From Alloboseaceae bacterium BT-24-1 (GTDB lineage: Bacteria; Pseudomonadota; Alphaproteobacteria; Rhizobiales; Beijerinckiaceae): a stretch of DNA of 64,000 nt. The stretch spans positions 62,001-126,000 of the forward strand of contig JAOYTL010000016.1 in assembly GCA_025846845.1 (NCBI GenBank), given 5' to 3'. This document shows positions 25,906 through 34,463 of the stretch, piece by piece. Numbering within the stretch: position 1 is the first letter of the stretch; every line of letters starts with the position of its first letter. The notes beneath the pieces were generated by a model. The model saw nothing but the letters and a program-made list of their open reading frames with translations, searched no databases and had not been told where the DNA came from. The position numbers and the translations under genes are program-made.

Positions 25906-25975
25906 CATCGGCTCCTGAAGCAAGGTGCAGGGAGAGACGCTAGCACCATGGCAGGACCGTGACACGCGGGACTTT

Positions 25976-26060
25976 CGTCATTGCGAGCGCAGCGAAGCAA
26001 TCCAGATCTAGAGCTCTGCCGCTTCTGGATTGCTTTGTCGCTACGCTCCTCGCAATGACG
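25976..26060. repeat. Palindromic repeat, copy A3 (CGTCATTGCGAG variant)
   Basis: CGTCATTGCGAG at 25976 pairs with CTCGCAATGACG ending at 26060, and AGCGAAGCAATCCAGA pairs with TCTGGATTGCTTTGTC-type sequence inside. The whole element folds into one long hairpin between two minus-strand genes. Confidence 0.8.
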
Positions 26061-26067
26061 GCTGGGG

Positions 26068-26907
26068 CTACCGGCTCACACCCTCCATCCGCACCCGCCC
26101 GTCGGCGCCTTCGGTCCAGGCTGCGATGGCGCCGTCCTCCAGCCGCTTCGCCTTCACCTGGAAGGCCTCGCCGGCGATCAGCGGCGCGAGCCCGCGATAG
26201 TCGAGCCGGATCGGCTCGCCGCCGGAGAGCGTGGCGATGATGTTCATGATCAGGCTCGCCTGGATCGGCCCATGCACGACGAGTCCGGCATAGCCCTCGA
26301 CGCCGGTGACGTAAGGCTGGTCGTAATGGATGCGGTGGCTGTTGAAGGTGATCGCCGAATAGCGGAACAGCAGCACCGGCGAGGCCTCGACGGTCCAGGT
26401 CAGGTCGGCCGGGCGCGGTTCGGCCGGGACCGGAGCAGGCGGCGGTTCTTCGCCGGGCTTGGCCGCCTCGCGATAGACGATGTTGTGCCGCTCGTGCAGC
26501 GCGACGCCGCGCGCCGTCACGAGCTCATGGTCGACCGCGACGAAGCAGAGCGGGCCGGTGCGGCCGTCCTTGTAGGAGACATCGCCGATGGTCGAGTGGC
26601 GGGTGACCTCGTCGCCGGTCCGCAAGGGCGCGATCGTCTCGATGCGGCCACCGGCCCACATCCGCCGCGGCAGCTCGACTGGCGGCAGGAACTCGCCCTT
26701 GGCGGCGTGCCCGTCCTGGCCAAGCGCCGTCATCGGCGAGATCGGCGGTGCGAGGCACCAGTGCAAAGCGAGCGGCGCTTCGCCTTGCGGGTAAGGCGCC
26801 AGATGAGGAGAGAACGTCGCCTCATAGCTGGCGACGAGCCGCGGCGTGATCAGATCGGACGCCGCTTCGGTCTTGCCGATCCAGGACTTCAGATGGTCGA
26901 TGTTCAT
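26068..26907 (-). CDS. MaoC/FAS1-like dehydratase (mesaconyl-CoA hydratase-like)
   Basis: The 279-residue protein has two hot-dog halves. The N-terminal half contains LPRRMWAGGRIETIAPLRTGDEVTR and the C-terminal half FNSHRIHYDQPYVTGVEGYAGLVVHGP, the hydratase-2 motif with catalytic His and Asp. This matches the mesaconyl-C4-CoA/itaconyl-CoA hydratase group. It should add or remove water on a branched C4-C5 dicarboxyl-CoA. It is 5 bases downstream of the acyl-CoA dehydrogenase gene and forms one unit with it and the CoA-transferase. Confidence 0.87.
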   Translation of the reverse strand: MNIDHLKSWIGKTEAASDLITPRLVASYEATFSPHLAPYPQGEAPLALHWCLAPPISPMTALGQDGHAAKGEFLPPVELPRRMWAGGRIETIAPLRTGDEVTRHSTIGDVSYKDGRTGPLCFVAVDHELVTARGVALHERHNIVYREAAKPGEEPPPAPVPAEPRPADLTWTVEASPVLLFRYSAITFNSHRIHYDQPYVTGVEGYAGLVVHGPIQASLIMNIIATLSGGEPIRLDYRGLAPLIAGEAFQVKAKRLEDGAIAAWTEGADGRVRMEGVSR

Positions 26908-26912
26908 CGGGC

Positions 26913-28076
26913 TCAATAGCTGCGTGGCATGCCGAGCACGTGCTCGGCGAGATAGGACAGGATCAGGTTCGTCGAGATCGGCGCAACCTGATAGAGGCGC
27001 GTCTCGCGGAACTTGCGCTCGATGTCGTACTCCTCGGCGAAGCCGAAGCCGCCATGGGTTTGCACACAAGCATTGGCGGCCTCGAAGGACGCATCCGCCG
27101 CGAGCATCTTGGCCATGTTCGCTTCCGCGCCCGGATTCTCGCCAGCCTCGTAGAGCCTGATCGCCTCGCGCACCATCAGCTCAGCCGCGCGCATATTGGC
27201 GTAGGCCCTGGCGATCGGGAACTGGATCCCTTGGTTCTGGCCGATCGGCCGGCCGAAGACCTGGCGCTCTTTGGCGTAGGTCGAGGCCTTGTCGATGAAC
27301 CATTTGGCGTCGCCGATGCACTCCGAGGCGATCAGGATGCGCTCGGCATTCATGCCGGAGAGAATGTAGCGGAAGCCCTTGCCCTCCTCGCCGACGAGGT
27401 TCGCCGCCGGGACCCTGACATTGTCGAAGAAGACCTCGGTGGTGGCGTGGTTCATCATCGTGCGGATCGGCTGGATGGTGAGGCCGTCCTGGAGCGCCTC
27501 GCGCATGTCGAGGATGAAGACCGAGAGCCCGTCTGTACGTTTGGCGACCTGGTCGCGCGGCGTGGTGCGGGCGAGCAGCAGCATCAGGTCCGATTGCGCC
27601 GCGCGGCTGGTCCAGATTTTCTGGCCGTTGACGACATAATGGTCGCCTTCGCGTCGTGCAGTCGTCCTGAGCGCGGTGGTGTCGGTGCCGCTGGTCGGCT
27701 CGGTGACGCCGAAGGCCTGCAGGCGCAATTCACCCGAGGCGATCTTCGGCAGATAGCGCTGTTTCTGGTCGGCGCTGCCGTGACGCAGCACCGTGCCCAT
27801 CACATACATCTGGGCATGGCAGGCACCGCCATTGCAGCCCTGGCGCTGGATCTCCTCCATGATCGCCGCCGCAGCCGAGAGGGTGAGGCCCGCCCCGCCA
27901 TACTCCTCCGGGATCAGGGCCGAGAGGAAACCGCTTTCGGTCAAGGCCGTCACGAACTCCGTCGGATAGGCCATCTCGCGGTCGAGCTTGCGCCAGTACT
28001 CGCCCGGATAGTCCGTGCACAGCTTCGCGACTGCCTCGCGGATGTCGGTGTGATCGTGTTCAGTGGTCATGCTCAT
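26913..28076 (-). CDS. Acyl-CoA dehydrogenase
   Basis: The 387-residue flavoprotein shows AFGVTEPTSGTDTTALRTTARR, the FAD/substrate segment, WTSRAAQSD, and QIFGRPIGQ-type RQVFGRPIGQNQGIQFPIA, then CVQTHGGFGFAEEYDIERKFRE. The catalytic Glu position is near the GFAEEYDIER stretch. It oxidises an acyl-CoA to enoyl-CoA in the cytosol, passing electrons to ETF. Two close ATGs (28076, 28070) are possible. Its start abuts the CoA-transferase stop at 28078. Confidence 0.93.
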   Translation of the reverse strand: MSMTTEHDHTDIREAVAKLCTDYPGEYWRKLDREMAYPTEFVTALTESGFLSALIPEEYGGAGLTLSAAAAIMEEIQRQGCNGGACHAQMYVMGTVLRHGSADQKQRYLPKIASGELRLQAFGVTEPTSGTDTTALRTTARREGDHYVVNGQKIWTSRAAQSDLMLLLARTTPRDQVAKRTDGLSVFILDMREALQDGLTIQPIRTMMNHATTEVFFDNVRVPAANLVGEEGKGFRYILSGMNAERILIASECIGDAKWFIDKASTYAKERQVFGRPIGQNQGIQFPIARAYANMRAAELMVREAIRLYEAGENPGAEANMAKMLAADASFEAANACVQTHGGFGFAEEYDIERKFRETRLYQVAPISTNLILSYLAEHVLGMPRSY

Positions 28077-28077
28077 C

Positions 28078-29223
28078 TCAGGCTGATCGCGCCGCTTTTT
28101 TCGCTGTGAATTCGCGGCGCAACGCTTCGTCATGCTCGCCGAGGCCCGGGATTGCGCGCATCGGCACGCGCTTGCCGTCCACCAGTGTCGGCGGCGCCAG
28201 CACCTCGACATCTCCGTTCGGCGTCGGAACCGGCAGCGCCGTCACCGCCGGATGGTCGATAAGGTCGGCGACCGTCGAGACCGTGCCGAAGGCGATGCGG
28301 GCCGCATCGAGCCCGGCCGCCGTCTCGGCATAGCTGCGGGTTTCGAGGATCGCCTGGATCGCTGCATCGAGGGCAGGGCGGTTGCGTACGCGCAGGACAT
28401 TGCTGGCGAAGCGCGCATCCTCGGCGAGCCCGGCATCCCGCAGCACGTCGCGAGCCAAAATCTGCCATTCGCGCTCGCTCTGGATCGAGATCAGCACCTC
28501 GGCATCGGCGAGGCGGAAGACACCATAGGGCGCGATCGAGGGGTGGGCGAGGCCGAGCCGCGGCGGTTCGATCCCGCCATAGCGCCGGGTGAGGTAGGGC
28601 ACGTTCATCAGGTCGGCGATGGTGTCGAACAGCGAGAGCTGGATGCGCGAGCCTTCGCCGGTGCGTCCCCGCCGGATCAGCGCCTCCAGGATCGCGGCAT
28701 AGGCGGCGTTGCCGGTGGCGATGTCGGCGATTGAGACGCCGATCCGCGTCGGGCCAGAGTCGGCGCTGCCGGTTACGGCGGCAAGGCCGGCCTCCGCCTG
28801 GATCAGGAGATCATAGGCCTTGCGGGTGTAATGCGGCGTGCCCGGCGCATAGCCGGAGATGTCGCAGGTGATCAGCCTGGGGTGGCGCTGGCGCAGCGCT
28901 TCGCTGCCGATGCCGAGCCTGTCGGTCGCGCCGGGCGCGAAGTTCTGGATGAAGACGTCGGCGCCGGCGAGCATCGCCTCGACCAAAGCGAGGTCCTTCT
29001 TGTCCTTGAGGTCGACACGGCAGGATTCCTTGCCGCGGTTGATCCAGACGAAATAGGACGACAGGCCCTGCGCATAGTCGTCATAGCCGCGCGAGAAATC
29101 GCCTTCCTCCCGCTCCAGCTTGATGACGCGCGCGCCGGCATCGGCGAGGCGGCAGCTCGCCATCGGAGCGGCCACCGCCTGCTCCAGCGCCACCACCAGG
29201 ATTCCGTCGAGAGCATTCGTCAT
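28078..29223 (-). CDS. CaiB/BaiF family (class III) CoA-transferase
   Basis: The 381-residue enzyme has VVALEQAVAAPMASCRLADAGARVIKLER at the N terminus, FVWINRGKESCRVDLKD, the catalytic Asp in YDLLIQAEAGLAAVTG-SADSGPTRIGVSIADIATG, and the usual C-terminal domain. Class III transferases move CoA between carboxylates through an aspartyl-CoA thioester. As first gene of the three-gene unit it would activate the acid that the dehydrogenase and hydratase then process. It is divergent from the ABC importer; the 245-base gap shows no other gene. Confidence 0.93.
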   Translation of the reverse strand: MTNALDGILVVALEQAVAAPMASCRLADAGARVIKLEREEGDFSRGYDDYAQGLSSYFVWINRGKESCRVDLKDKKDLALVEAMLAGADVFIQNFAPGATDRLGIGSEALRQRHPRLITCDISGYAPGTPHYTRKAYDLLIQAEAGLAAVTGSADSGPTRIGVSIADIATGNAAYAAILEALIRRGRTGEGSRIQLSLFDTIADLMNVPYLTRRYGGIEPPRLGLAHPSIAPYGVFRLADAEVLISIQSEREWQILARDVLRDAGLAEDARFASNVLRVRNRPALDAAIQAILETRSYAETAAGLDAARIAFGTVSTVADLIDHPAVTALPVPTPNGDVEVLAPPTLVDGKRVPMRAIPGLGEHDEALRREFTAKKAARSA

Positions 29224-29468
29224 CAGGTCGCCACGTGCCGTTCATTTTGCGCGAGACACCGATGTCACGCCTTCGAAGTCAAATAGCGTTTTGCGATGGC
29301 CGCCATAGCGCCGCCGGCTCGCTGTGCGGGCGCCGCTCCATAGAAAAAGCGTCTGGCCTTCATCGCTTTATCCTACTTGTCCGGCCGGGGCGGCTATGCG
29401 CCCCTTTGACGGAGACGAGGCGCCGTTCAAGAGCGCCCACTGTCGTGCGAGGTTCAGGGAGGACGCTC

Positions 29469-30764
29469 ATGAAGACGATGAAACTGGCGATTGCCGCGCT
29501 GGCGGGAACGCTGCTCGCAGGCCAGGCTTTGGCGCAGGACAAGCCGAAGGAACTGGTGGTCGGGATCGCGACCTTCCTCTCGGGTCCGGCCTCGGTCTTC
29601 GGCGTGCCGGGCCGCAACGCTGCCGACCTCCTGATCGCGGAGATCAACGCCAAGGGCGGCGTGCTCGGCGTGCCCCTGAAGCCGGTCTATGTCGACGAGG
29701 GCGCCGGCACCAACCAGCTCCTCTCCGAATATCGCCGTGTCGTTCAGGAGCAGGGCGCGCAGGTGATGCTCGGCGCGATCTCGTCGGGCTCCTGCAATGC
29801 GCTGGCGCCGGTGGCGGAAGACCTCAAGGTCGTCAACGTGATGTGGGACTGCGGCACGCAGACCATCTTCGAGGACGGCAAGTGGAAGTACTCGGTCCGG
29901 ACCCAGGCCCATGCCGGCGCCGAGATGATGGCGACGCTGCTCTACCTGATGAAGGTGAAGCCCGACTTCAAGACGGTCGCGGTCGTCAACCAGGACTATG
30001 CCTGGGGCCGTGAATCCTGGGCGCTGCTGCAGGCCGGCCTCAAGGCGCTGAAGCCGGATGTCCGCGTCGTCGCCGAGCTCTTCCCGAAATTCGGGGCACC
30101 CGATTTCTCGACCGAGATCACAAGGCTGTCGGCGCTGCGGCCCGATGTCGTGATCTCGACCTCCTGGGGCGGCGATCTCGATACCTTCGTCCAGCAGGCG
30201 GCGGCGCGCGGCCTGCTCAAGCAATCGACCTTCGTGCTGCCGCTGGCGGAAAGCTCGCTGGAGCGGCTCGGCAACGTCCTGCCTGAAGGCGTCATCGTCG
30301 GCTCGCGCGGCGACCATTACTGGCTGCACCCGAAATACAAGAACACGCCGGAGATGCAGTCCTTCGTCAAGGCGTACAAGGACAAGACCGGGGTCTATCC
30401 GATCTACCCGACCTTCCACATGCAGCAGGCCCTGACCGGGCTTCAGAAGGCCTATGAGAAGGCGGGCGCCGGCGGCAAATGGCCGAGCAAGGAAGAGGTC
30501 ATCGCCGCCTTCGAGGGGCTCGAGTTCAAGTCGCTCACCGGCACGATCACCATCCGCCAGGACCATCAGGGGCTCGAAGACCAGCTGCTCGGCACCACCA
30601 AGCGCGTGCCGGACTATCCCTTCGCGGTTTACGACAAGATGGCGCTCTATCCCGGCAAGCTGGTGACCACGCCGCTCGGCGAGAAGTCTCTCGACTGGTT
30701 CGCCAAGGTGAAGCCCGACCTCGTCACCGACAAGTCGATCGAGACCTTCGACTACGCGAAGTAA
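29469..30764 (+). CDS. LIV-type ABC importer, periplasmic substrate-binding protein (cluster 1)
   Basis: The 431-residue protein has a signal peptide (residues 1-22, QALAQD) and the type I Peripla_BP_6 pattern (KELVVGIATFLSGPASVFGVPGRNAADLLIAEINAKGG). Such proteins bind amino acids, amides, aromatic acids or other small polar compounds. GGGAGGACGCTC precedes the ATG. It opens a five-gene importer operon, separated from the first permease by a paired-hairpin repeat. The neighbouring aldehyde dehydrogenase and CoA-transferase unit hint at a carboxylic ligand. Confidence 0.94.
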   Translation: MKTMKLAIAALAGTLLAGQALAQDKPKELVVGIATFLSGPASVFGVPGRNAADLLIAEINAKGGVLGVPLKPVYVDEGAGTNQLLSEYRRVVQEQGAQVMLGAISSGSCNALAPVAEDLKVVNVMWDCGTQTIFEDGKWKYSVRTQAHAGAEMMATLLYLMKVKPDFKTVAVVNQDYAWGRESWALLQAGLKALKPDVRVVAELFPKFGAPDFSTEITRLSALRPDVVISTSWGGDLDTFVQQAAARGLLKQSTFVLPLAESSLERLGNVLPEGVIVGSRGDHYWLHPKYKNTPEMQSFVKAYKDKTGVYPIYPTFHMQQALTGLQKAYEKAGAGGKWPSKEEVIAAFEGLEFKSLTGTITIRQDHQGLEDQLLGTTKRVPDYPFAVYDKMALYPGKLVTTPLGEKSLDWFAKVKPDLVTDKSIETFDYAK

Positions 30765-30790
30765 GAACGGTGAACTGAACCTCGCGCTCA

Positions 30791-30945
30791 ACCCCTCCCC
30801 CTTGTGGGGAGGGGCAGGGGTGGGGGGCGTCCGACCGGGTGATCGGCCTTGGTCGAATGGCACGAGTGCCGACGTCCGACATCCTTCCCTCGTGACTGGC
30901 TTTTCGCCCCCCCACCCCTAACCCCTCCCCACAAGGGGGAGGGGA
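30791..30945. repeat. Paired-hairpin (REPIN-like) repeat, copy B1
   Basis: Each arm is itself a hairpin: CCCCTCCCC-CTTGT-GGGGAGGGG on the left, CCCCTCCCC-ACAAG-GGGGAGGGG on the right. The arms are inverse copies about 38 bases long (left 30791-30829, right 30906-30945) around about 76 unrelated bases. Copies B2-B4 lie at 34282, 44828 and 47687. This copy separates the binding-protein gene from the permease genes of cluster 1. Confidence 0.9.
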
Positions 30946-30962
30946 ACTCGGTAGCGGACCGC

Positions 30963-31868
30963 ATGCCCCCTGAAATGCTCCTCCTCGCCGCGCTCGACGG
31001 CCTGGCCTATGGCTCGCTGATCTTCCTGGTCGCGGTCGGACTGTCGCTGATCTTTGGCGTGCTCGGCATCGTCAATGTCGCCCATGGCTCGTTCTATGCG
31101 ATCGGCGCCTATGTCGCGGCGGCCGGCGTGCTCGCCCTCGGCGCAGCGGGGCTGCCGACCTGGCTCGCCTTTCCGACGTTGCTAATCGCGGCCGCGCTGG
31201 TCGGCATCCTGGTCGGCGGCCTCGTCGAGATCGCGCTGCTGCGCCGCGTCTACGGCAAGGAGGAGGTGCTGCAGCTGATCGTCACCTTCGCCGTCTTCAT
31301 GATCCTCGAGGACGCGCAGAAGGTCGTCTTCGGCGTGCAGCCCTATTTCGCCAATGCGCCGATGAACTGGCTCGGCACGGTCGAGGTCTTCGGCATCTTC
31401 TACACCACCTACCAGCTCATCCTGATGCCGCTTGTCGCGCTCGCGGTGCTGGTCGGCCTGCGCTTCTTCCTGCGCCGCACCAGCTTCGGCCGCGCCATCG
31501 TTGCGGTGACGCAGGATCGCGAGGCCGCGACCGCGATGGGCATCGACGCGGCGCGGGTCTACCTGATCACCTTCATCATCGGCGCCTCGCTGGCGGCATT
31601 GGGCGGCGCGCTCGCCTCGGCCACGACCTCGCTGACCCCCGGCATCGGTGCCGGCACGCTCGTCCTCTCCTTCGCGGTGGCGGCGATCGCAGGTCTCGGC
31701 CGGATCGAGGGCGCGGCAGTGGCGGCTCTACTGATCGGGCTCGGGCGCTCGGCGGCGGTCTATTTCGCGCCGGAATTCGACGTGCTGATCCCCTATCTCA
31801 TCATGATGGTCGTGCTGCTGGTCCGTCCGCAGGGGCTGTTCTCGACCGTGCAGACGAGGAAGGTGTGA
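30963..31868 (+). CDS. LIV-type ABC importer permease, LivH-like (cluster 1)
   Basis: The 301-residue inner-membrane protein has about eight hydrophobic helices and the BPD_transp_2 pattern (GLAYGSLIFLVAVGLSLIFGVLGIVNVAHGSFYAIGAYVAA, then ATAMGIDAARVYLITFIIGASLAALGGALA). I start at 30963, just after the repeat; the frame is open upstream through the repeat but without similarity. Its TGA overlaps the ATG of the next permease. Confidence 0.95.
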   Translation: MPPEMLLLAALDGLAYGSLIFLVAVGLSLIFGVLGIVNVAHGSFYAIGAYVAAAGVLALGAAGLPTWLAFPTLLIAAALVGILVGGLVEIALLRRVYGKEEVLQLIVTFAVFMILEDAQKVVFGVQPYFANAPMNWLGTVEVFGIFYTTYQLILMPLVALAVLVGLRFFLRRTSFGRAIVAVTQDREAATAMGIDAARVYLITFIIGASLAALGGALASATTSLTPGIGAGTLVLSFAVAAIAGLGRIEGAAVAALLIGLGRSAAVYFAPEFDVLIPYLIMMVVLLVRPQGLFSTVQTRKV

Positions 31869-32821
31869 TGGCGCGCCAGCTCGTCTTCGGCGCCGCGCTG
31901 ATCGCCGCGCTCGCGGTCTTCCCGCTGTTCTCGCCCTGGTCGACGGTGATCCTGACCGTCGCGCTCTGCGAGGGGCTGGCGGCGCTCGGCATCATGGTGC
32001 TGCTGCGGGCCGGCCAGGTCTCATTCGGCCACGGCCTGTTCTTCTCGTTCAGCGCCTATGCGGTCGCTTTCATGGCGGCGGCCAAGGTGGGCCATGAGGC
32101 GCTGGTCCTGATCCCGGTCGGGATGGCTGCGTCAGGCCTGCTCGCGGCGATCGTCGGGCTCTTCGTCGTGCGCTATCGGGCGATCTTCTTCGGCATGCTC
32201 AACCTCGCCATCTCGATGGTGTTCTTCTCGCTTCTGGAGAAGCTGTTCTCGATCACCGGTGGTGCCGATGGAAAACGTGTGCCGCGGCCGACCTTCGCCG
32301 GCGTCGAGTTCGGCCGCGAGCAGTTCGAACTCGCGACCTTCTATGTCACGCTGGTGCTCTGCATCCTCGCCGCGCTCTTCGTCGCCCGCTATTTGCTCTC
32401 GCCTGGCGGCAAGGCCCTGGAAGCGATCAAGTCGAACGAGACGCGGCTCGAATATCTCGGCGTCTCCCCGAGAAAAGTGCTCTACGGCGCCTATCTGCTC
32501 TCCGGCCTGCTGGCGGGACTGGGCGGCGCGATCATCGCGCTGGTCTCCGGCCATGTGACGCCGGAACTGGCCTATTGGGTGCGTTCCGGCGAGTTCGTTT
32601 TCATCGCGATCCTCGGCGGGATCGGCGGCGTCGCCGGCCCCTTCCTCGGCGCGCTGATGTTTCAGATCATCCGCGGCTATGCCGCGGTCTACGCGCCCGA
32701 GACCTGGCATGCCGTGCTCGGCGTCATGCTGCTGGTGATCATCTTCTTCGCGCCGGCGGGCCTCTACGGCATCGTCGCCGGCAAGGGTGGCAAGGCACAG
32801 CGCGAGGAGGGCGGGCGATGA
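31868..32821 (+). CDS. LIV-type ABC importer permease, LivM-like (cluster 1)
   Basis: The 317-residue protein has eight to ten hydrophobic helices and LivM marks: ALCEGLAALGIMVLLRAGQVSFGHGLFFSFSAYAVAF and the coupling stretch AIKSNETRLEYLGVSPRKVLYGAYLLSG. It pairs with the LivH-like protein in the membrane. The start overlaps the upstream stop (TGATG) and its own stop overlaps the ATPase start, so all are co-translated. Confidence 0.95.
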   Translation: MARQLVFGAALIAALAVFPLFSPWSTVILTVALCEGLAALGIMVLLRAGQVSFGHGLFFSFSAYAVAFMAAAKVGHEALVLIPVGMAASGLLAAIVGLFVVRYRAIFFGMLNLAISMVFFSLLEKLFSITGGADGKRVPRPTFAGVEFGREQFELATFYVTLVLCILAALFVARYLLSPGGKALEAIKSNETRLEYLGVSPRKVLYGAYLLSGLLAGLGGAIIALVSGHVTPELAYWVRSGEFVFIAILGGIGGVAGPFLGALMFQIIRGYAAVYAPETWHAVLGVMLLVIIFFAPAGLYGIVAGKGGKAQREEGGR

Positions 32822-33567
32822 GCGGCGTCATCCTCGAGGCGGACGATCTGCACCTGCGCTTCGGCGGCGTGCAGGCGGCGAACGGCGCCTCGCTCAAGGT
32901 CGCGGCCAACGAGCGCATTGCCATCATCGGGCCGAACGGCGCCGGCAAGACCACCTTCATCAACCTCTGCACCGGCTATCTCAAGCCGCAATCCGGCCGC
33001 GTCGTCTTCAATGGGCAGGATGTGACGCGGCTATCGCCGCGCGCGATCACCCGCCTCGGCGTCGGCCGCTCCTTCCAGATCCCGCAGCTCTTCCTCGACA
33101 ACACGGTGATCGACAACCTCCTGCTCGCGCTTTCGGCGCGCGAGGGTTCGTGGTCGCCCTTCACGCCGATGCTGCGGCATCCAAAGGCCGAGGAGATGTG
33201 GGCGCTGCTCGATCTGGTCGGGTTGAAGGAGACCGGCAACCGCATCGTCCGCGAACTCCCGGAGGGCATGCGCAAGCTGATCGACATCGCCGTGGCGCTC
33301 GCGCTGGAGCCTAAGCTGATCTTCATGGACGAGCCGACCAGCGGCGTATCCTCGACCGAGAAGTTCCAGGTGATGGACACGCTCACCCGCGTGCTCGATG
33401 CGCGAGCCACCACGGCGGTCTTCGTCGAGCACGACATGGATGTGGTCGCGCGTTACGCCAACCGCGTCGCGGTCTGGGCCGGCGGGCGCATCGCCCATCA
33501 GGGCACACCGGAGGAAATCCTCAACCATCCGGAGGTCCGCGAGACCGTGATCGGGGTGGGGGTCTAG
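32818..33567 (+). CDS. LIV-type ABC importer ATPase, LivG-like, with divergent signature (cluster 1)
   Basis: The 249-residue ATPase has Walker A GPNGAGKTT, Q-loop GVGRSFQIPQLF, Walker B KLIFMDEPTSG and H-loop FVEHDMD. The signature position reads ELPEGMRKLIDIAVAL in place of LSYGQQRRLEIA, so the LSGGQ-type serine and second glycine are changed. The partner at 33571 keeps a normal LSGGQ, so one composite ATP site would be weakened. The C terminus is short of the usual LivG AYLG tail. Confidence 0.92.
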   Translation: MSGVILEADDLHLRFGGVQAANGASLKVAANERIAIIGPNGAGKTTFINLCTGYLKPQSGRVVFNGQDVTRLSPRAITRLGVGRSFQIPQLFLDNTVIDNLLLALSAREGSWSPFTPMLRHPKAEEMWALLDLVGLKETGNRIVRELPEGMRKLIDIAVALALEPKLIFMDEPTSGVSSTEKFQVMDTLTRVLDARATTAVFVEHDMDVVARYANRVAVWAGGRIAHQGTPEEILNHPEVRETVIGVGV

Positions 33568-33570
33568 CGC

Positions 33571-34266
33571 ATGCTTGAGATCAGGGAGCTCTCGGCCGAG
33601 ATCGAAGGCGTCCAAGTGCTGCGCCGTGCCACGCTATCGTTGGAGGAGGGCGCGACCGTCGCCCTCATCGGCCGCAACGGCGCCGGCAAGACCAGCCTGC
33701 TGCGCGCCATCATGGGCTTCATGAAGGTGACCGGCGGCGCGATCAGCTTCGACGGCAAGCCGCTCGATACGGTGAAACCGCATGAGCGGCCGCGCCTCGG
33801 CATCGGCTATGCGCCGGAGGACCGCAGGCTGTTCTCGACCTTCACCATCGAGGAGAACATCCGCCTGCCGGCCGAGGTGATGAAGCTCGGCGAGGCAGAG
33901 ATCGCGAGAAGGCTGGAGCGCATCTACGCGGTACTGCCCGAGCTCGCCGATCTGCGCCAGCGCCCGGCGGCAGGCCTCTCCGGCGGGCAGGGCAAGATGG
34001 CGGCGCTCGCCCGTGCGCTGATGGTCGGCAGCCGCGTCATCCTGCTCGACGAGCCGTTCCAGGGCCTCGCCCCGGTGCTGGCCAACCGCTATGCCGCTGC
34101 CCTGCGCGCCTTGCGCGACAGCCATCCCGACATCGCCTTGCTGATCACCGAATCCAACCCCAGTCTGCTGCGCAACTTCGCAGGCCGGGCTTATGCGATC
34201 GAGCGCGGCGAGGTCAGCGAGACAGTGCTGGCGCAAAGCTCGCTCGCCGCGGCCGGGCTGCATTGA
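33571..34266 (+). CDS. LIV-type ABC importer ATPase, LivF-like (cluster 1)
   Basis: The 231-residue ATPase has Walker A GRNGAGKTS, YAPEDRRLFSTFTIEENI, signature LSGGQGKMAALARAL and Walker B VILLDEPFQGLAP. The switch region reads LLITESNPSLL, where the H-loop histidine of most ABC ATPases (often Q in LivF, VEQN) is Ser. It follows the LivG-like gene by 3 bases. A repeat of the paired-hairpin type follows. Confidence 0.93.
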   Translation: MLEIRELSAEIEGVQVLRRATLSLEEGATVALIGRNGAGKTSLLRAIMGFMKVTGGAISFDGKPLDTVKPHERPRLGIGYAPEDRRLFSTFTIEENIRLPAEVMKLGEAEIARRLERIYAVLPELADLRQRPAAGLSGGQGKMAALARALMVGSRVILLDEPFQGLAPVLANRYAAALRALRDSHPDIALLITESNPSLLRNFAGRAYAIERGEVSETVLAQSSLAAAGLH

Positions 34267-34281
34267 AGGAAATGCGGGAAT

Positions 34282-34439
34282 ACCCCTCCCCCTTGTGGGG
34301 AGGGGAAGGGGTGGGGGGCGGAAAGCCGGAACGACACGCCGATCATCCAGACACGACCTTGTTGCAGAGCCGTGTCCGTCAGTCGGGCACCAAGCGGCTC
34401 GCCCCCCACCCCTAACCCCTCCCCACAAGGGGGAGGGGA
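34282..34439. repeat. Paired-hairpin (REPIN-like) repeat, copy B2
   Basis: Same arms as B1 (left ...CCTTGTGGGGAGGGGAAGGGGTGGGG, right ending CCCCACAAGGGGGAGGGG) around about 80 unrelated bases. It lies between the LivF-like gene and the aldehyde dehydrogenase gene. Confidence 0.9.
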
Positions 34440-34463
34440 ATCGACACAGACCGAGGTAGGACT

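Noticed and set aside
24664..25962. Long plus-strand frame of 432 codons opposite cpdB
   Set aside because: Antisense shadow of the nucleotidase gene.
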